Part shown: one piece after another, positions 15,840 through 24,615 of the stretch
Numbering within the stretch: the first letter of the stretch is position 1
How the letters are laid out: every line of letters begins with the position of its first letter
NCBI GenBank assembly: GCA_963813345.1
Contig: CAWEYR010000005.1
Span: forward strand, 1-29,155
Direction of reading: 5' to 3'
Length of the DNA stretch: 29,155 nt
Source of the DNA: CAWDDA01 sp963813345
GTDB taxonomy: Bacteria; Acidobacteriota; Blastocatellia; RBC074
Translations under genes and position numbers: made by a program
The notes under the pieces: generated by a model
Seen by the model: only the letters and a program-made list of their open reading frames with translations
Told to the model about the DNA's origin: nothing
Database searches by the model: none

Positions 15840-15970
15840 GCGGCAGATATCACGCGTATGTGTCGCCCTTTCAGGGCTGGTCGTCTCGGGCTTATGTTCC
15901 CAGGGCTCACGCCCTGGGTTAAATATCTTGCGCTGCTTCGCCCGCCTGCTGCCGCGTAAGCGGCAGCGGG
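15840..15970. repeat. Cluster of REP-like hairpins after the intron
   Basis: It contains GCCCTTTCAGGGC (near 15868), CCCAGGGCTCACGCCCTGGG (15900-15919) and GCTGCCGC-GTAA-GCGGCAGC (15948-15967). The last is identical to 13748-13767, exactly 2200 bp upstream on the other side of the intron. No gene between the intron and the propeller gene. Confidence 0.7.
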
Positions 15971-16004
15971 AGAGCGGCGACACGTCGCCGACTCCAAAAG
16001 CGCA

Positions 16005-17813
16005 TCATTGCCCCGCAAGAGAGAGCCGGAACGCTGCCATCTCCTGTCCGTTGCGAACCAGGAGTACATTGCCGGCAAGCACAGGGTGGTTCCATGTCTT
16101 ACCTTCGATCGCTGGGAACTGCGCGATTTCAGTAAACTGCTCGGTGGTCGCTCCGACCAGTGCCAGCTCGCCCTCCTCCGAAAGCACCAGCAGCAAATCC
16201 TGATCAGGTAACAGGACAAGTTGGCCGTTGCCGTAACGTCCACCCTTCCACTTGCGCTTGCCGTCCTTGAGGTCGATGCAGGCGAGGATTCTGCCGTCGA
16301 ATCCGAAGGCATGGCCTTTGTGCACAACGAAGTCGTTGAAGTATGGCTTCAGTCCGTTCGACGTCCAGCGCTCTTCGACCGTCCATCCACCTGCCCCGCG
16401 CGCGATCGCTATGCGACGAGTGCCGCTTGATGCGCTGACGCTCAACAGGACATCGCCGTCTGCGGTCAATGCCGGCTGCACGATGGGTGAGCCTTTCCAC
16501 TGGTACTCCCAGTTGAGCTTGCCGTCGGCTGGCGCGAGACTGGTGGCGCCCGCATCACTCAGCAACAGGACCTGTGCGATTCCGTCGATCGTCACGAGCT
16601 GTGGCGAACTGTAGCTCCCGCCACCGTCGGGGCCTCGCCAGCGCTGATTGCCGCTGGCAAGGTCATATGCAGCAAGCTGGCCTGCCGCGGCCACGATAAC
16701 CACATCGTCGAACACAAGCGGCGAGCTGGAGAAGCCCCAAATCGGGACTTTGACACTGGTGTCGGAAGCCACATTGTGTGACCAGACAACAGCGCCGCTA
16801 GCGGCGTCGAGCGCGTTCAGGATTCCGGTAGCACCGAATGTGTACACACGACCGTTGCTGAGCGTCGGCGTCGCGCGCGGACCGGCACCGGCATTCGACT
16901 CGAAGAACCGTGCCGCGTCGCGATGTATCCACACGGGCTCGCCGGTGGGCACTTTGTAGCAGGCGACGATCTCCTCGTCCCCGCGCTGCTCCTGCGTGTA
17001 AAAGAGGTCGCCCCGGATTGCGAACGATGACCATCCAGGTCCGATCGGCCGGCGCCATAGCTTGACCGGCGGCACCGCAGCCCAGTCGGTCTCGATCCGC
17101 ACGCCGCGAATGATGCTGTCCCGAGTGGCGCCGCGAAAGCCGGGCCAGTCTGCCCCAGTCTTTGCGGCCGTTTTCGTTGTCGCCGGACTTGACGGAAGTG
17201 GCGTCGGCTCGTTGCTGATCGGCGCGACGAGAGGCTGGTCGGGAGTGCTCGCTACTGCTGGAGCCGACGCGAGTGCGGCCGGCTGCTGACTGGCCTGGGC
17301 GAGTAGCTGTTCCTCCGGACTTTCGGCCCAACGCCATCTGAATTGCGCATTGTGGTCGCCGTTAATCCCTTCGGTCCGGACGGCCGTCCACACTCCGCTC
17401 GCGACGAGGATGGTGGCGACCATCGTCGCACGTCTCAGGCCGTCGGAGAGTCGACGGCTGGCCACAGCCCAGACGACAAAAGCAAGCCAGAGGAGCGGGA
17501 CGGCGTAGCCCAATAGCCACACCGGCCCCATCGACTCGTGGTTGAGTTGCCATGTCACGAACAACGCCGCAATCATCAGAGCGAGGGCACCCAGGCGATC
17601 GAGCCAGCGCGCCCTGCTGAAGAATACCCACCACACGAGGACCGCGAACGTTAAAACGAAGCTGCCCATCATCGCCCAGCTAAAGCCCTGGAATCCGGGG
17701 ACGACGATTTTCAGGCCAAACCTGACAAGCAACAGCAAAACCACCGCAACCACACCAGGCCATATCCTGAGCGGCTTCTGAGAACTGAGTTCGGGAGGCT
17801 GCACTTTCTGCAT
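16005..17813 (-). CDS. Membrane-anchored PQQ-like beta-propeller protein
   Basis: A 602-residue protein. The first 150 residues contain about five hydrophobic segments (VVAVVLLLLVRFGL, MMGSFVLTFAVLVWWVFF, LGALALMIAALFV, VWLLGYAVPLLWLAFVVW, ATMVATILVASGVW). A Pro/Ala/Ser linker (about 175-220) leads into a WPGFRGATRDS entry motif and a propeller of PQQ-type blades (NGRVYTFGATGILNALDAASGAVVW, VVIVAAAGQLAAYDLASGNQRW, HAFGFDGRILACIDLKDGKRKW). The WPGFRG opening is typical of periplasmic PQQ_2 proteins in Planctomycetes and Acidobacteria. Without the dehydrogenase catalytic residues it is more likely a scaffold or BamB-like protein than an enzyme. No frameshifts. A lone gene, or first of a unit whose partners are not clear. 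Confidence 0.8.
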   Translation of the reverse strand: MQKVQPPELSSQKPLRIWPGVVAVVLLLLVRFGLKIVVPGFQGFSWAMMGSFVLTFAVLVWWVFFSRARWLDRLGALALMIAALFVTWQLNHESMGPVWLLGYAVPLLWLAFVVWAVASRRLSDGLRRATMVATILVASGVWTAVRTEGINGDHNAQFRWRWAESPEEQLLAQASQQPAALASAPAVASTPDQPLVAPISNEPTPLPSSPATTKTAAKTGADWPGFRGATRDSIIRGVRIETDWAAVPPVKLWRRPIGPGWSSFAIRGDLFYTQEQRGDEEIVACYKVPTGEPVWIHRDAARFFESNAGAGPRATPTLSNGRVYTFGATGILNALDAASGAVVWSHNVASDTSVKVPIWGFSSSPLVFDDVVIVAAAGQLAAYDLASGNQRWRGPDGGGSYSSPQLVTIDGIAQVLLLSDAGATSLAPADGKLNWEYQWKGSPIVQPALTADGDVLLSVSASSGTRRIAIARGAGGWTVEERWTSNGLKPYFNDFVVHKGHAFGFDGRILACIDLKDGKRKWKGGRYGNGQLVLLPDQDLLLVLSEEGELALVGATTEQFTEIAQFPAIEGKTWNHPVLAGNVLLVRNGQEMAAFRLSLAGQ

Positions 17814-17897
17814 ATCAATCCAATACGCTCCTCAACGGGGCTCTTGTTCCCTGCATTCGCTGCCGGGCTCTGCCAGGCTCTGCCAGGTCCTGGCCTC

Positions 17898-19313
17898 TCA
17901 GGCAGGCTTGATGTTTCGGTTAGTGCGGAAGACGTTCTGAGGATCCCATTTTGTCTTGATCACGGCGAGTTGCTTGAGTCCTTTGCCAAGCGCCGCCTCG
18001 ATGCGTTCGGGTCCTTCGTCCTCTGTCAGGAAGTTAATGTAGTTGCCACCCGTCGAAAACGATTTCATGTCGTTCCAGGCGTTGCGCGCCCATTCGATGT
18101 TCGCAGCGTCATCAGCGGCCTGCTCCCACGAGCCCGCAACGTTTAATACGTAGCGGGCGTCCCGGTTGCCTACTGGAGAGTGCTCGTCCGCTAGTTTGTT
18201 CAGAGCGCCCCCGATCTGGAACAGGATCACAGCGGAGTGCGGCGACCGGACCTTTGCTGCATGCTCGATGACCTTCTCGCAAAGTGCGGGCTCGATGCTC
18301 GAGAGATACTCGCTCTTCCAGTAGTACCGCCGGCCCTTTGGCTGCGTTGCATCGAGGAGCGATTGCAACTGCGCGTACGGCCGGCGCACGAGCACATCAC
18401 CGATAGGGTTGCCGAAACCCTTGATCGAAGCAACGGCCTTCTCGCCATCCTCGACTCTCCCGCTATAACAGGCCGTCAAAGCTATGATCGGCTGTCCGTG
18501 CATTTCTTTCGGAAGCCACGGAGCAGGGGGCGCCGGTCGCATCAGCGCGACGAGCGTAAGTTCGGTGGGGGCTGTCTCTGCAAGCGTTCGGTAGAGCTCG
18601 AGTACTTTGGGCGCCTCGCTTGCAGGCCATGCGACTACGCCACCGACAACTTCGGGACCGACAGGGAAGAGCGCATAGTCGATGCCAGTCACGACGCCGA
18701 AGTTCCCGCCGCCACCCCGCAGGCCCCAGAACAGATCCGAGTTCTCATCACTGCTCGCCCTCACGAGCTGTGCGTTGGCTGTCACAACGTTCATCCCGGC
18801 GACGTTGTCCGATGTCCAGCCCCAACGCCTCGTGAGATACCCGAAGCCGCCACCGAGAGTGAGTCCCGTGATGCCCGTGACCGAAACAAAACCGAGGACG
18901 GCAGCAAGCCCATGTACCTGCGTTTCGCGATCAACGTCTCCGAGCTGGCAACCCGCCTGCGCGTGTGCGACGTGTTTTTGCGGGTCAACCCACACGCCTC
19001 GCATAAGCGACATATCGAGCATCAGCGCGCCGTCCGCTGTGGCAAGGCCCGCAATGTTGTGTCCTCCACCTTTGATGCAGAGGAGGAGATCGTTCTCGCG
19101 CGCGAACTTCACGCACGCGATGACGTCGGCGACGCCGATCGTACGCGCGATGATGGCTGGCTTTTTGTCGATGATACCGTTCCATACGGTTCGCGAATCC
19201 TCGTAGCCGACATCGCCAGGCAATATCACCGGCCCTCGCATTCGCTGCTTCAAACCGTCAAGCGTTTCCTGTTTCAGATCGATCTCGTTGCCGTCCATCG
19301 TCTTTGCTATCAT
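17898..19313 (-). CDS. FAD-linked oxidase, berberine-bridge (BBE) type
   Basis: A 471-residue flavoprotein. The PCMH FAD-binding half contains PAIIARTIGVADVIACVKFARE and GGGHNIAG, in which His85 is the usual covalent FAD-attachment residue. GLTLGGGFGYLTRRWG and GNFGVVTGIDYALFPV follow. The BBE C-terminus reads KTKWDPQNVFRTNRNI. The second covalent cysteine of bicovalent members is replaced in SVTGITGLTLGGG, so the FAD is probably held by one bond. Members oxidise sugars, alcohols or aromatic alkaloids with oxygen; the substrate here is unknown. Its ATG overlaps the stop of the helicase frame (ATGA), with AAGGGAG upstream, so translation is probably coupled. Confidence 0.87.
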   Translation of the reverse strand: MIAKTMDGNEIDLKQETLDGLKQRMRGPVILPGDVGYEDSRTVWNGIIDKKPAIIARTIGVADVIACVKFARENDLLLCIKGGGHNIAGLATADGALMLDMSLMRGVWVDPQKHVAHAQAGCQLGDVDRETQVHGLAAVLGFVSVTGITGLTLGGGFGYLTRRWGWTSDNVAGMNVVTANAQLVRASSDENSDLFWGLRGGGGNFGVVTGIDYALFPVGPEVVGGVVAWPASEAPKVLELYRTLAETAPTELTLVALMRPAPPAPWLPKEMHGQPIIALTACYSGRVEDGEKAVASIKGFGNPIGDVLVRRPYAQLQSLLDATQPKGRRYYWKSEYLSSIEPALCEKVIEHAAKVRSPHSAVILFQIGGALNKLADEHSPVGNRDARYVLNVAGSWEQAADDAANIEWARNAWNDMKSFSTGGNYINFLTEDEGPERIEAALGKGLKQLAVIKTKWDPQNVFRTNRNIKPA

Positions 19314-19651
19314 TGTCGTTCTCCCTTCGTCCCGTTCGGCTCAAACACAAGATCGGGAACAACTACTTCCCATTCTGGACAGCGCACATGCTGACTGAAT
19401 TCTGATTGGGAATCTTCGCGCTTGCGAGAGATGATCGCTGCCACTCGCGCTTCTGCGCATCTATATCCTGAGGGAGAAGTGAATGCTCGGGCCAATCTCC
19501 CCACGATGTTGCCCTTTCCTATCAATGATCTGCCACCGGTCAGTGTTTGACCGAGTTCAATCGTGTCACCGGTGTTCAATCCTGCAATAGACCGATGCAC
19601 GACACTCGTCTCATCCTGACGGCCAGCGAAGCCGAGGTCTACTTCTCGCAA
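19310..19651 (-). CDS. C-terminal segment of the exonuclease-RecQ-UvrD helicase
   Basis: The last part of the giant helicase, in a frame different from the UvrD segment. Reading back from REVDLGFAG in this frame gives SEQTPVLPAPPPELARRYKRLTL, which joins smoothly to the UvrD frame if one A is removed from the AAAA run at 19717-19720. The segment continues with VVHRSIAGLNTGD, NIVGRLARAF, CAEARVAAIISRKRED and PEWEVVVPDLVFEPNG, a conserved tail of these fusion helicases as I recall them. Its TGA overlaps the ATG of the oxidase gene. Confidence 0.7.
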   Translation of the reverse strand: MREVDLGFAGRQDETSVVHRSIAGLNTGDTIELGQTLTGGRSLIGKGNIVGRLARAFTSPSGYRCAEARVAAIISRKREDSQSEFSQHVRCPEWEVVVPDLVFEPNGTKGERQ

Positions 19652-21365
19652 TGTCAGACGCTTGTATCGGCGTGCAAGCTCGGGTGGTGGCGCCGGCAGG
19701 ACCGGCGTCTGCTCGGAAAAGAATGCTCGAGTCTCCGTGCAAATCGTCGATCAGCGGATTGGGCCTGTCAAATCTCGCAAGTGCCAATGTCTTTCGTGCA
19801 CGGGTCATCGCAACGTAGTACAAGCGGCGCGGCGAATCAGCATCGTTGCTCGAACCTCGGCGATCCCAACCACCGTCGAGAACAGCAACATGATCAAACT
19901 CGAGGCCCTTCGCCCTGTGAGCTGTAAGCAGCATTAACGCCCTCTGCCTTCGCTGCACGTCGCGCCCCCATTCAGCCAACCACTCAACAAAATGATCGAT
20001 TAACAATTCGGCGCCAGCCGTTTCGACTTCGTATTCACCAGCCGCTTCGCGCAAGAGTGCCCACCACGGACCATCGCCTTTTTCGTCGAGCCAGGACCGG
20101 ATGGTAGCCGTATCAACGAGTTCGCTATCACCTTCACGTAGCCATCTGACCAGCGTACGAGTCTCCCTCAGCCGCCAGAGGTAGGGAACTGTCTCTTGAT
20201 CCGCCATCTGCACCGGAATGTCATTGAGCTGGCAGAAAGTGCGCACAGGTTCCAGATACTTCCACTCGCGCGCGATCACAGCTGTGCGAGCCCAGCTCCA
20301 ACCAGTATCTAGTCTTGAAAGACGCAACAGCTCGCTCATTACGGCCATTGCCTGCAGCATTGGATTAGTGCCTGCCGGAAGAACCTGCACGCGGCCCTTT
20401 CCCACGGCGTCGAGCGTCTGCCACTCCCCTCCAGCTGGTGCTTTTGCCCGCGCACGATCAACCTTGATTGGATGTCCGGCTTTCATTCGATTGCGTGCAC
20501 ACCCGATCACGCGATTCGCAGCGGCGATGATATGCGGTGTAGAACGGTAGTTCTCTGTCAGAAACGCAGGCCTGGCGGCGTAGTCTGCCTCGAATCTTCG
20601 AATAAACTCGACTGAAGCACCCGCGAACTCATAGATATTCTGGTCGTCATCGCCGACGGCAAAAAGACTGAGTTTTCTCTCCTCATCTTCGAGCGTTCGT
20701 CCTGCAAGCGCCGATATGAGCTCGTATTGCTCTGAGCTTATATCCTGGTATTCATCCACGAGAATCCAGCGAAAGCCGCGAAGCAATCGCTCCCGCTGCT
20801 CGTCTGCCTCTTCCTCTGTCTCCAACCCGTCACCTTTTAGCAGCGCAATTGCCTGACGCAGTATCTCCGCAAACACGTCATCATCAACCCTCTCTGAACG
20901 CTCGATAAAGCTGACACCTGCAAGTCTCATGGCGAGTGCGTGACAGGTCATTACCGTCACACCTTTCGAATCATCACCGATCAGATCATTGAGACGGCGA
21001 CGAATCTGCACTGCCGCGTGACGGTTATACGCGAGCGCGAGGATTCCGCCTGGTTTCTCGCGTTTTACCCGTATGAGATATGCGATGCGGTGAACGAGTA
21101 CACGCGTCTTGCCGGCGCCTGGCCCGGCAAGGACAAGAACGTTTGTTTGCTCGCGATCGTCTGTGACGATCTTCTGCTGAACTGCATTGTTGAGTGAGTC
21201 AACTATTGCCTGCCACGAGGCCGGCGTCGTCTGGAGAGCGACCTCGTCTTCGCGGTCTGGCAGCCAGCGTCGCATGAACTCGGTACGATCAGCGCTGAAG
21301 TAGTCCATTGCCAGGCGCAACGCGTCGGCCATGCGTTTCAATCCGCGGCTCACGTATTCCGCCAT
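19611..21365 (-). CDS. UvrD-like helicase segment of the fusion helicase
   Basis: A 584-residue superfamily 1 helicase part. AGPGAGKT (residues 80-87) is Walker A, ILVDEYQD (about 201-208) Walker B, and FAVGDDDQNIYEFAGA motif III. AFLTENYRSTPHIIAAANRVI is motif IV, LMLLTAHRAKGLEFDHVAVL motif V and PRRLYYVAMTRARK motif VI. The beginning, MAEYVSRGLKRMADALRLAMDYFS, is not a natural protein start: it continues the RecQ segment, whose last sensible residues (EEQVLQI) join it after removing one base of the pair at 21371-21372. The last 35 residues of this frame are off-frame sequence after the shift near 19718. It would unwind DNA 3' to 5'; in the fusion it would work beside RecQ. Confidence 0.85.
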   Translation of the reverse strand: MAEYVSRGLKRMADALRLAMDYFSADRTEFMRRWLPDREDEVALQTTPASWQAIVDSLNNAVQQKIVTDDREQTNVLVLAGPGAGKTRVLVHRIAYLIRVKREKPGGILALAYNRHAAVQIRRRLNDLIGDDSKGVTVMTCHALAMRLAGVSFIERSERVDDDVFAEILRQAIALLKGDGLETEEEADEQRERLLRGFRWILVDEYQDISSEQYELISALAGRTLEDEERKLSLFAVGDDDQNIYEFAGASVEFIRRFEADYAARPAFLTENYRSTPHIIAAANRVIGCARNRMKAGHPIKVDRARAKAPAGGEWQTLDAVGKGRVQVLPAGTNPMLQAMAVMSELLRLSRLDTGWSWARTAVIAREWKYLEPVRTFCQLNDIPVQMADQETVPYLWRLRETRTLVRWLREGDSELVDTATIRSWLDEKGDGPWWALLREAAGEYEVETAGAELLIDHFVEWLAEWGRDVQRRQRALMLLTAHRAKGLEFDHVAVLDGGWDRRGSSNDADSPRRLYYVAMTRARKTLALARFDRPNPLIDDLHGDSSILFRADAGPAGATTRACTPIQASDIARSRPRLRWPSG

Positions 21366-23943
21366 GACGTGGTATCTGGAGTACCTGTTCTTCGTAGTGC
21401 TCCTTCAACGGCTCGAAGTCGCTTTTCACAAAGCCGCGCTTGTCCTGCTCGAGAAAGATCGTCATCGCAGGGCGGAAAACAGCAAGGCCCTTGTTGAGCC
21501 GGATTACTTCCTGTTCGTGAAGCCACAGCAGTGCGCGGTCGACGAGCTTTTGCGGGTTTCTTATTTCTGCTTTCAACGTGAGATCGCTTTCGAGAGCAGC
21601 GACCAGCTTTCCAAGCGTCGATTCCGCGAGCAGGTCCGTGCCTCGAGCCCCCTGCGGCAGGCAATCAAGAAGATGATCCAGCAGACGGGTTGCGGCGCTC
21701 TGACGCAAGTGCGCAATCCTGGCAACTGCATCCCATTCTCGCTCGAGTGTAATCTCGATCGTCTCGGGGTCGATTGTGCGCACTCTTATGCTGCCTCTGC
21801 CCTCGTCCTCGCTTTTTCCATCGTTCGATATGCTCCTTACGAGACGTTGGAGCTTGACGGGAAGAGCATTCGTAAAACCCGCATCTTTCAGACGTTGTAC
21901 GGCGTGGCGAAGATGAAGAAGCGATTTCTCGCCTTTGCTCATGTCGGGCGCGGAAAGACGAAGCTCGTCGATCAGTGCGATCTCGAGGCTCGCTGCCTCG
22001 TCAAGACGTTTTCGCGAAGACCGTTCGACACCTGCGTGGACAAAGGCTGTCAAGGCTGTATCGTTGCTTGAAATACCAAGGCGCTCGAGGTCATAGAGTG
22101 CCTGACGAACCTTTGCGCTCGCGAGGCCCAGTTCATCGGTGGAAATACCCTCATCCGCGTCGGCGGTGATCAACTTTTCAACTACCGAAAGCAACTGTCG
22201 ACGGTATTCATCGGTGATAGGCGCCGTGGCCAGCTTCGCGCGGGCTTCTGCAAGGGTGCGAACGCGAAGCGAGGATGGAAAAACCTGAACGAGGTTCTCT
22301 TCTCTCCGAAGCAGATGAGCCTCTTCAAGCCATGCAATCGCAGTACGTACTCGAGTGTCATCGGTTGCAGAATCGCGTTCAAAGCCGCCGTCTTCGTCTT
22401 CGGCAAGAATCTCACCTGGTGTGGCCACAATTTCGCCAGCAGCACGTTTCCTGCGGTCGAGATTGCGGAGTGACTTTAGGATCGACTGTATTTCCCGCTG
22501 AGTTAGTCGCGATCGCGCCGACATTCCGAACTGCCGTTCGACGTCATCCATAGAATAAAGCAGCACGCATCGCGCGGCTTCACGGTCACGTCCTGCCCGC
22601 CCGGCCTCCTGCATATAGTTCTCGAGAGAGCCTGGGATGTCGGCATGAATCACCAGCCTCACGTCCGGCTTGTCGATGCCCATGCCGAAAGCATTCGTAG
22701 CCGCGATCACTCTCAGCTCTCCGCGAACAAAGCGCTCCTGTACGCTCTTCTTTGTTTCCCCTGGCACCTTTGCATGAAAATGCTCCGCTGCGAGTCCCTT
22801 GGCGCGAATGAACTCAGCAACACGCTCGGTCTGGCTGCGTGTGGCGCAATAGACGATCGCGCCGCCCGGCTGTTCAGGCGGCAGATCGTTCATCAACACC
22901 TGATAGATGTGATTAAGCTTTTCGGCGGGCGTAGTTGGTACAACAACAAAATCGAGATTAGGCCGGTAGGCGCCGCCGTCGAAGAGTTTGAGCTGTACTC
23001 CGAGTTTTGCAGAAAAGTAGTTGATTATGTCGTTAACTACGTCAGGCTTTGCTGTGGCTGTAAGGCAGATAATTGGCGGTATCGATCGAGCATCCATTTC
23101 CGCCTTCTTCTTAATCACTGTAGCGGCGTAGCGGTAATCAGGCCGAAAGTCGTGCCCCCATTTCGAAATGCAATGTGCTTCGTCTATCACCCACGCTCCA
23201 ATCTCGCGCTGGTCGAGCACCCTTCGCAGCGATCGGTTGCGCAATTGCTCAGGTGAGACGAGAAGAATCGCAATGTCTCCGAGCCGAACACGGTCGAGCA
23301 CGTCAGCGCGCTCCGGCAGCGACAGCAGACCGTTGACCGCAGCGCAGGAAGATATGCCGCGCGCCTCGAGCCCGGCGACCTGATCGGCCATCAATGCTAC
23401 GAGCGGAGAGATGACTACAGTAAGTGCGCCGGTTTTGTGGTGACGCGACAAGGCAGGGACCTGGTAGCAGAGAGATTTGCCAGTGCCCGTGGGAAGAATT
23501 CCAAGCACGTGCTCGCCGCGCATCGCAGCTTCAACTATCGCCTGTTGCAGTGAGCGGCCATCTTTGCCCGCGGGCTCTGGCCGGAACTCATCGAAACCGA
23601 ACCAGCGCTGGAGGCCTTTTCGTGCATTGTGCTCATCATTGCACCACAAACAGGACGGATCACTACACGCAGTGTCTCGCAATTGCCGGACGAGCAGGGC
23701 CGCTTTGGGAAACTGATGGCGCACCCATGGCGGCATAACGGAATTGCCTCCGGAAACCGATAACCAGGCGAGCGAGTATGCAAGACCCCAGCCATGATTC
23801 GCCCGATCCGCGATGACGTTCCTGACATGCGTCTTGCATGCGAGACCTGATAGGAATAGTTCGATTGCAGTGTGAGCCTCTGCATCTGCCGGTCGCGGCT
23901 TCCCGCGCAATGATGAAAAGAAGGCGTCAAAACCGCTCCGCAC
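21289..23943 (-). CDS. RecQ helicase segment of the fusion helicase
   Basis: An 884-residue frame. Residues 1-120 are a linker with a cysteine cluster CSDPSCLWC (93-101) that could bind zinc. ILPTGTGKSLCYQVPAL (Walker A, about 149-165), VIDEAHCISKWGHDFRPDY (DEAH, about 253-271), LTATAKPDV, NAFGMGIDKPDVRLVIHADIP and YMQEAGRAGRD are RecQ motifs. Helical and winged-helix-like sequence follows. The expected RecQ zinc-binding cysteines after the helicase core are not obvious. The beginning (GTG 23943) and the end (after EEQVLQI) are frameshift points: upstream an exonuclease domain, downstream a UvrD domain. Confidence 0.87.
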   Translation of the reverse strand: MRSGFDAFFSSLRGKPRPADAEAHTAIELFLSGLACKTHVRNVIADRANHGWGLAYSLAWLSVSGGNSVMPPWVRHQFPKAALLVRQLRDTACSDPSCLWCNDEHNARKGLQRWFGFDEFRPEPAGKDGRSLQQAIVEAAMRGEHVLGILPTGTGKSLCYQVPALSRHHKTGALTVVISPLVALMADQVAGLEARGISSCAAVNGLLSLPERADVLDRVRLGDIAILLVSPEQLRNRSLRRVLDQREIGAWVIDEAHCISKWGHDFRPDYRYAATVIKKKAEMDARSIPPIICLTATAKPDVVNDIINYFSAKLGVQLKLFDGGAYRPNLDFVVVPTTPAEKLNHIYQVLMNDLPPEQPGGAIVYCATRSQTERVAEFIRAKGLAAEHFHAKVPGETKKSVQERFVRGELRVIAATNAFGMGIDKPDVRLVIHADIPGSLENYMQEAGRAGRDREAARCVLLYSMDDVERQFGMSARSRLTQREIQSILKSLRNLDRRKRAAGEIVATPGEILAEDEDGGFERDSATDDTRVRTAIAWLEEAHLLRREENLVQVFPSSLRVRTLAEARAKLATAPITDEYRRQLLSVVEKLITADADEGISTDELGLASAKVRQALYDLERLGISSNDTALTAFVHAGVERSSRKRLDEAASLEIALIDELRLSAPDMSKGEKSLLHLRHAVQRLKDAGFTNALPVKLQRLVRSISNDGKSEDEGRGSIRVRTIDPETIEITLEREWDAVARIAHLRQSAATRLLDHLLDCLPQGARGTDLLAESTLGKLVAALESDLTLKAEIRNPQKLVDRALLWLHEQEVIRLNKGLAVFRPAMTIFLEQDKRGFVKSDFEPLKEHYEEQVLQIPRHGGIREPRIETHGRRVAPGNGLLQR

Positions 23944-24449
23944 CGTTTACAGTTGTCAACCAATGCCAGGCGAGGACAAGATCAGGAGCCTTTCTAATGA
24001 CCGTCTGAAATGCTTCGATCTGATCGCGAAACAGTTCGAGTGCGATTCGCGCATCAAGCTCCGGATCGTTCAATTGCCCACGCCGGAGCTGCGGGTCCCG
24101 GTAATGCTTCACCAGATGGTGGTACGGATTTCGAGGGAATGCGAGAGGGTTGAGGAGAAGAGTATCGAGGGATGGCAGCTTCAGTAGTCGCAGGTCAGGC
24201 TTTGCTGCGGCCAGGAACGGGAGGTCAAATGCGAGGAGGTTATGCCCAAGCAGAAAAGTAACGCCGCTCGAGAAATCATCGAGATCTCGCGAGTGCGGAT
24301 GCCAGATCACCCTTATGAAATACGTAGGATGCGCCCGTGTCGCCCCGTACCGCGGCAAACCCGTATATGCGGCCGTCGCGTGCACCCACCTCGAGATCGA
24401 TCGCCAGACAGCCGGCAGGGAGATCGGCAACTTCGAGCGATTGCTTCAC
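23927..24449 (-). CDS. DnaQ/RNase T-like exonuclease segment of the fusion helicase
   Basis: From GTG 24449 the frame reads KQSLEVADLPAGCLAIDLEVGARDGRIYGFAAV, where AIDLE has the D-x-E of motif I of DEDD 3'-5' exonucleases. Near 24283 one extra base moves the frame (LASALARLDDFSSG). It then reads FLLGHNLLAFDLPFLA (motif II, with N and D), LKLPSLDTLLLNPLAFP, YHHLVKHYRD and RGQLNDPELDARIALELF (motif III with its Asp). It ends LAWHWLTTVNGA before a third shift into the RecQ frame near 23935. I infer a real single protein that trims DNA ends exposed by the helicases. The GTG overlaps the TAG of one amidase frame (TAGTG), and no strong ribosome site is visible. Confidence 0.7.
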
Positions 24450-24490
24450 TATAACGTCAATGATGCATACAACATCTTCACGATTGCCGA

Positions 24491-24615
24491 CCCTGGGAGC
24501 GCCGGCCTCCCGGCCGGCCACGAGCCGCGAAGCGTGCGAGTCTTCAGCACAAGGACTCTCCACGACTCGCACGCTTCGCGGCTCGTGGCCGGCCGGGAGG
24601 CCGGCGCTCCCAGGG
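24491..24615. repeat. Perfect 52-bp inverted repeat
   Basis: Arms 24491-24542 and 24564-24615 are exact reverse complements over 52 bp around a 21-base centre. The outer ends read CCCTGGGAGCGCCGGC and GCCGGCGCTCCCAGGG, the same tail as the short hairpin repeats at 3241-3270 and 4354-4380. The arms lie between the end of the amidase and the start of the helicase, so the transcript would contain a very stable stem. Two amidase frames can be read into it. Confidence 0.92.

Noticed and set aside
18237..19394. Plus-strand frame of 385 codons opposite the oxidase
   Set aside because: The minus-strand flavin oxidase is complete with GGGHN and the BBE end; this frame is its shadow.
21331..22071. Plus-strand frame of 246 codons
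   Set aside because: Antisense to the RecQ segment and without a recognisable domain.
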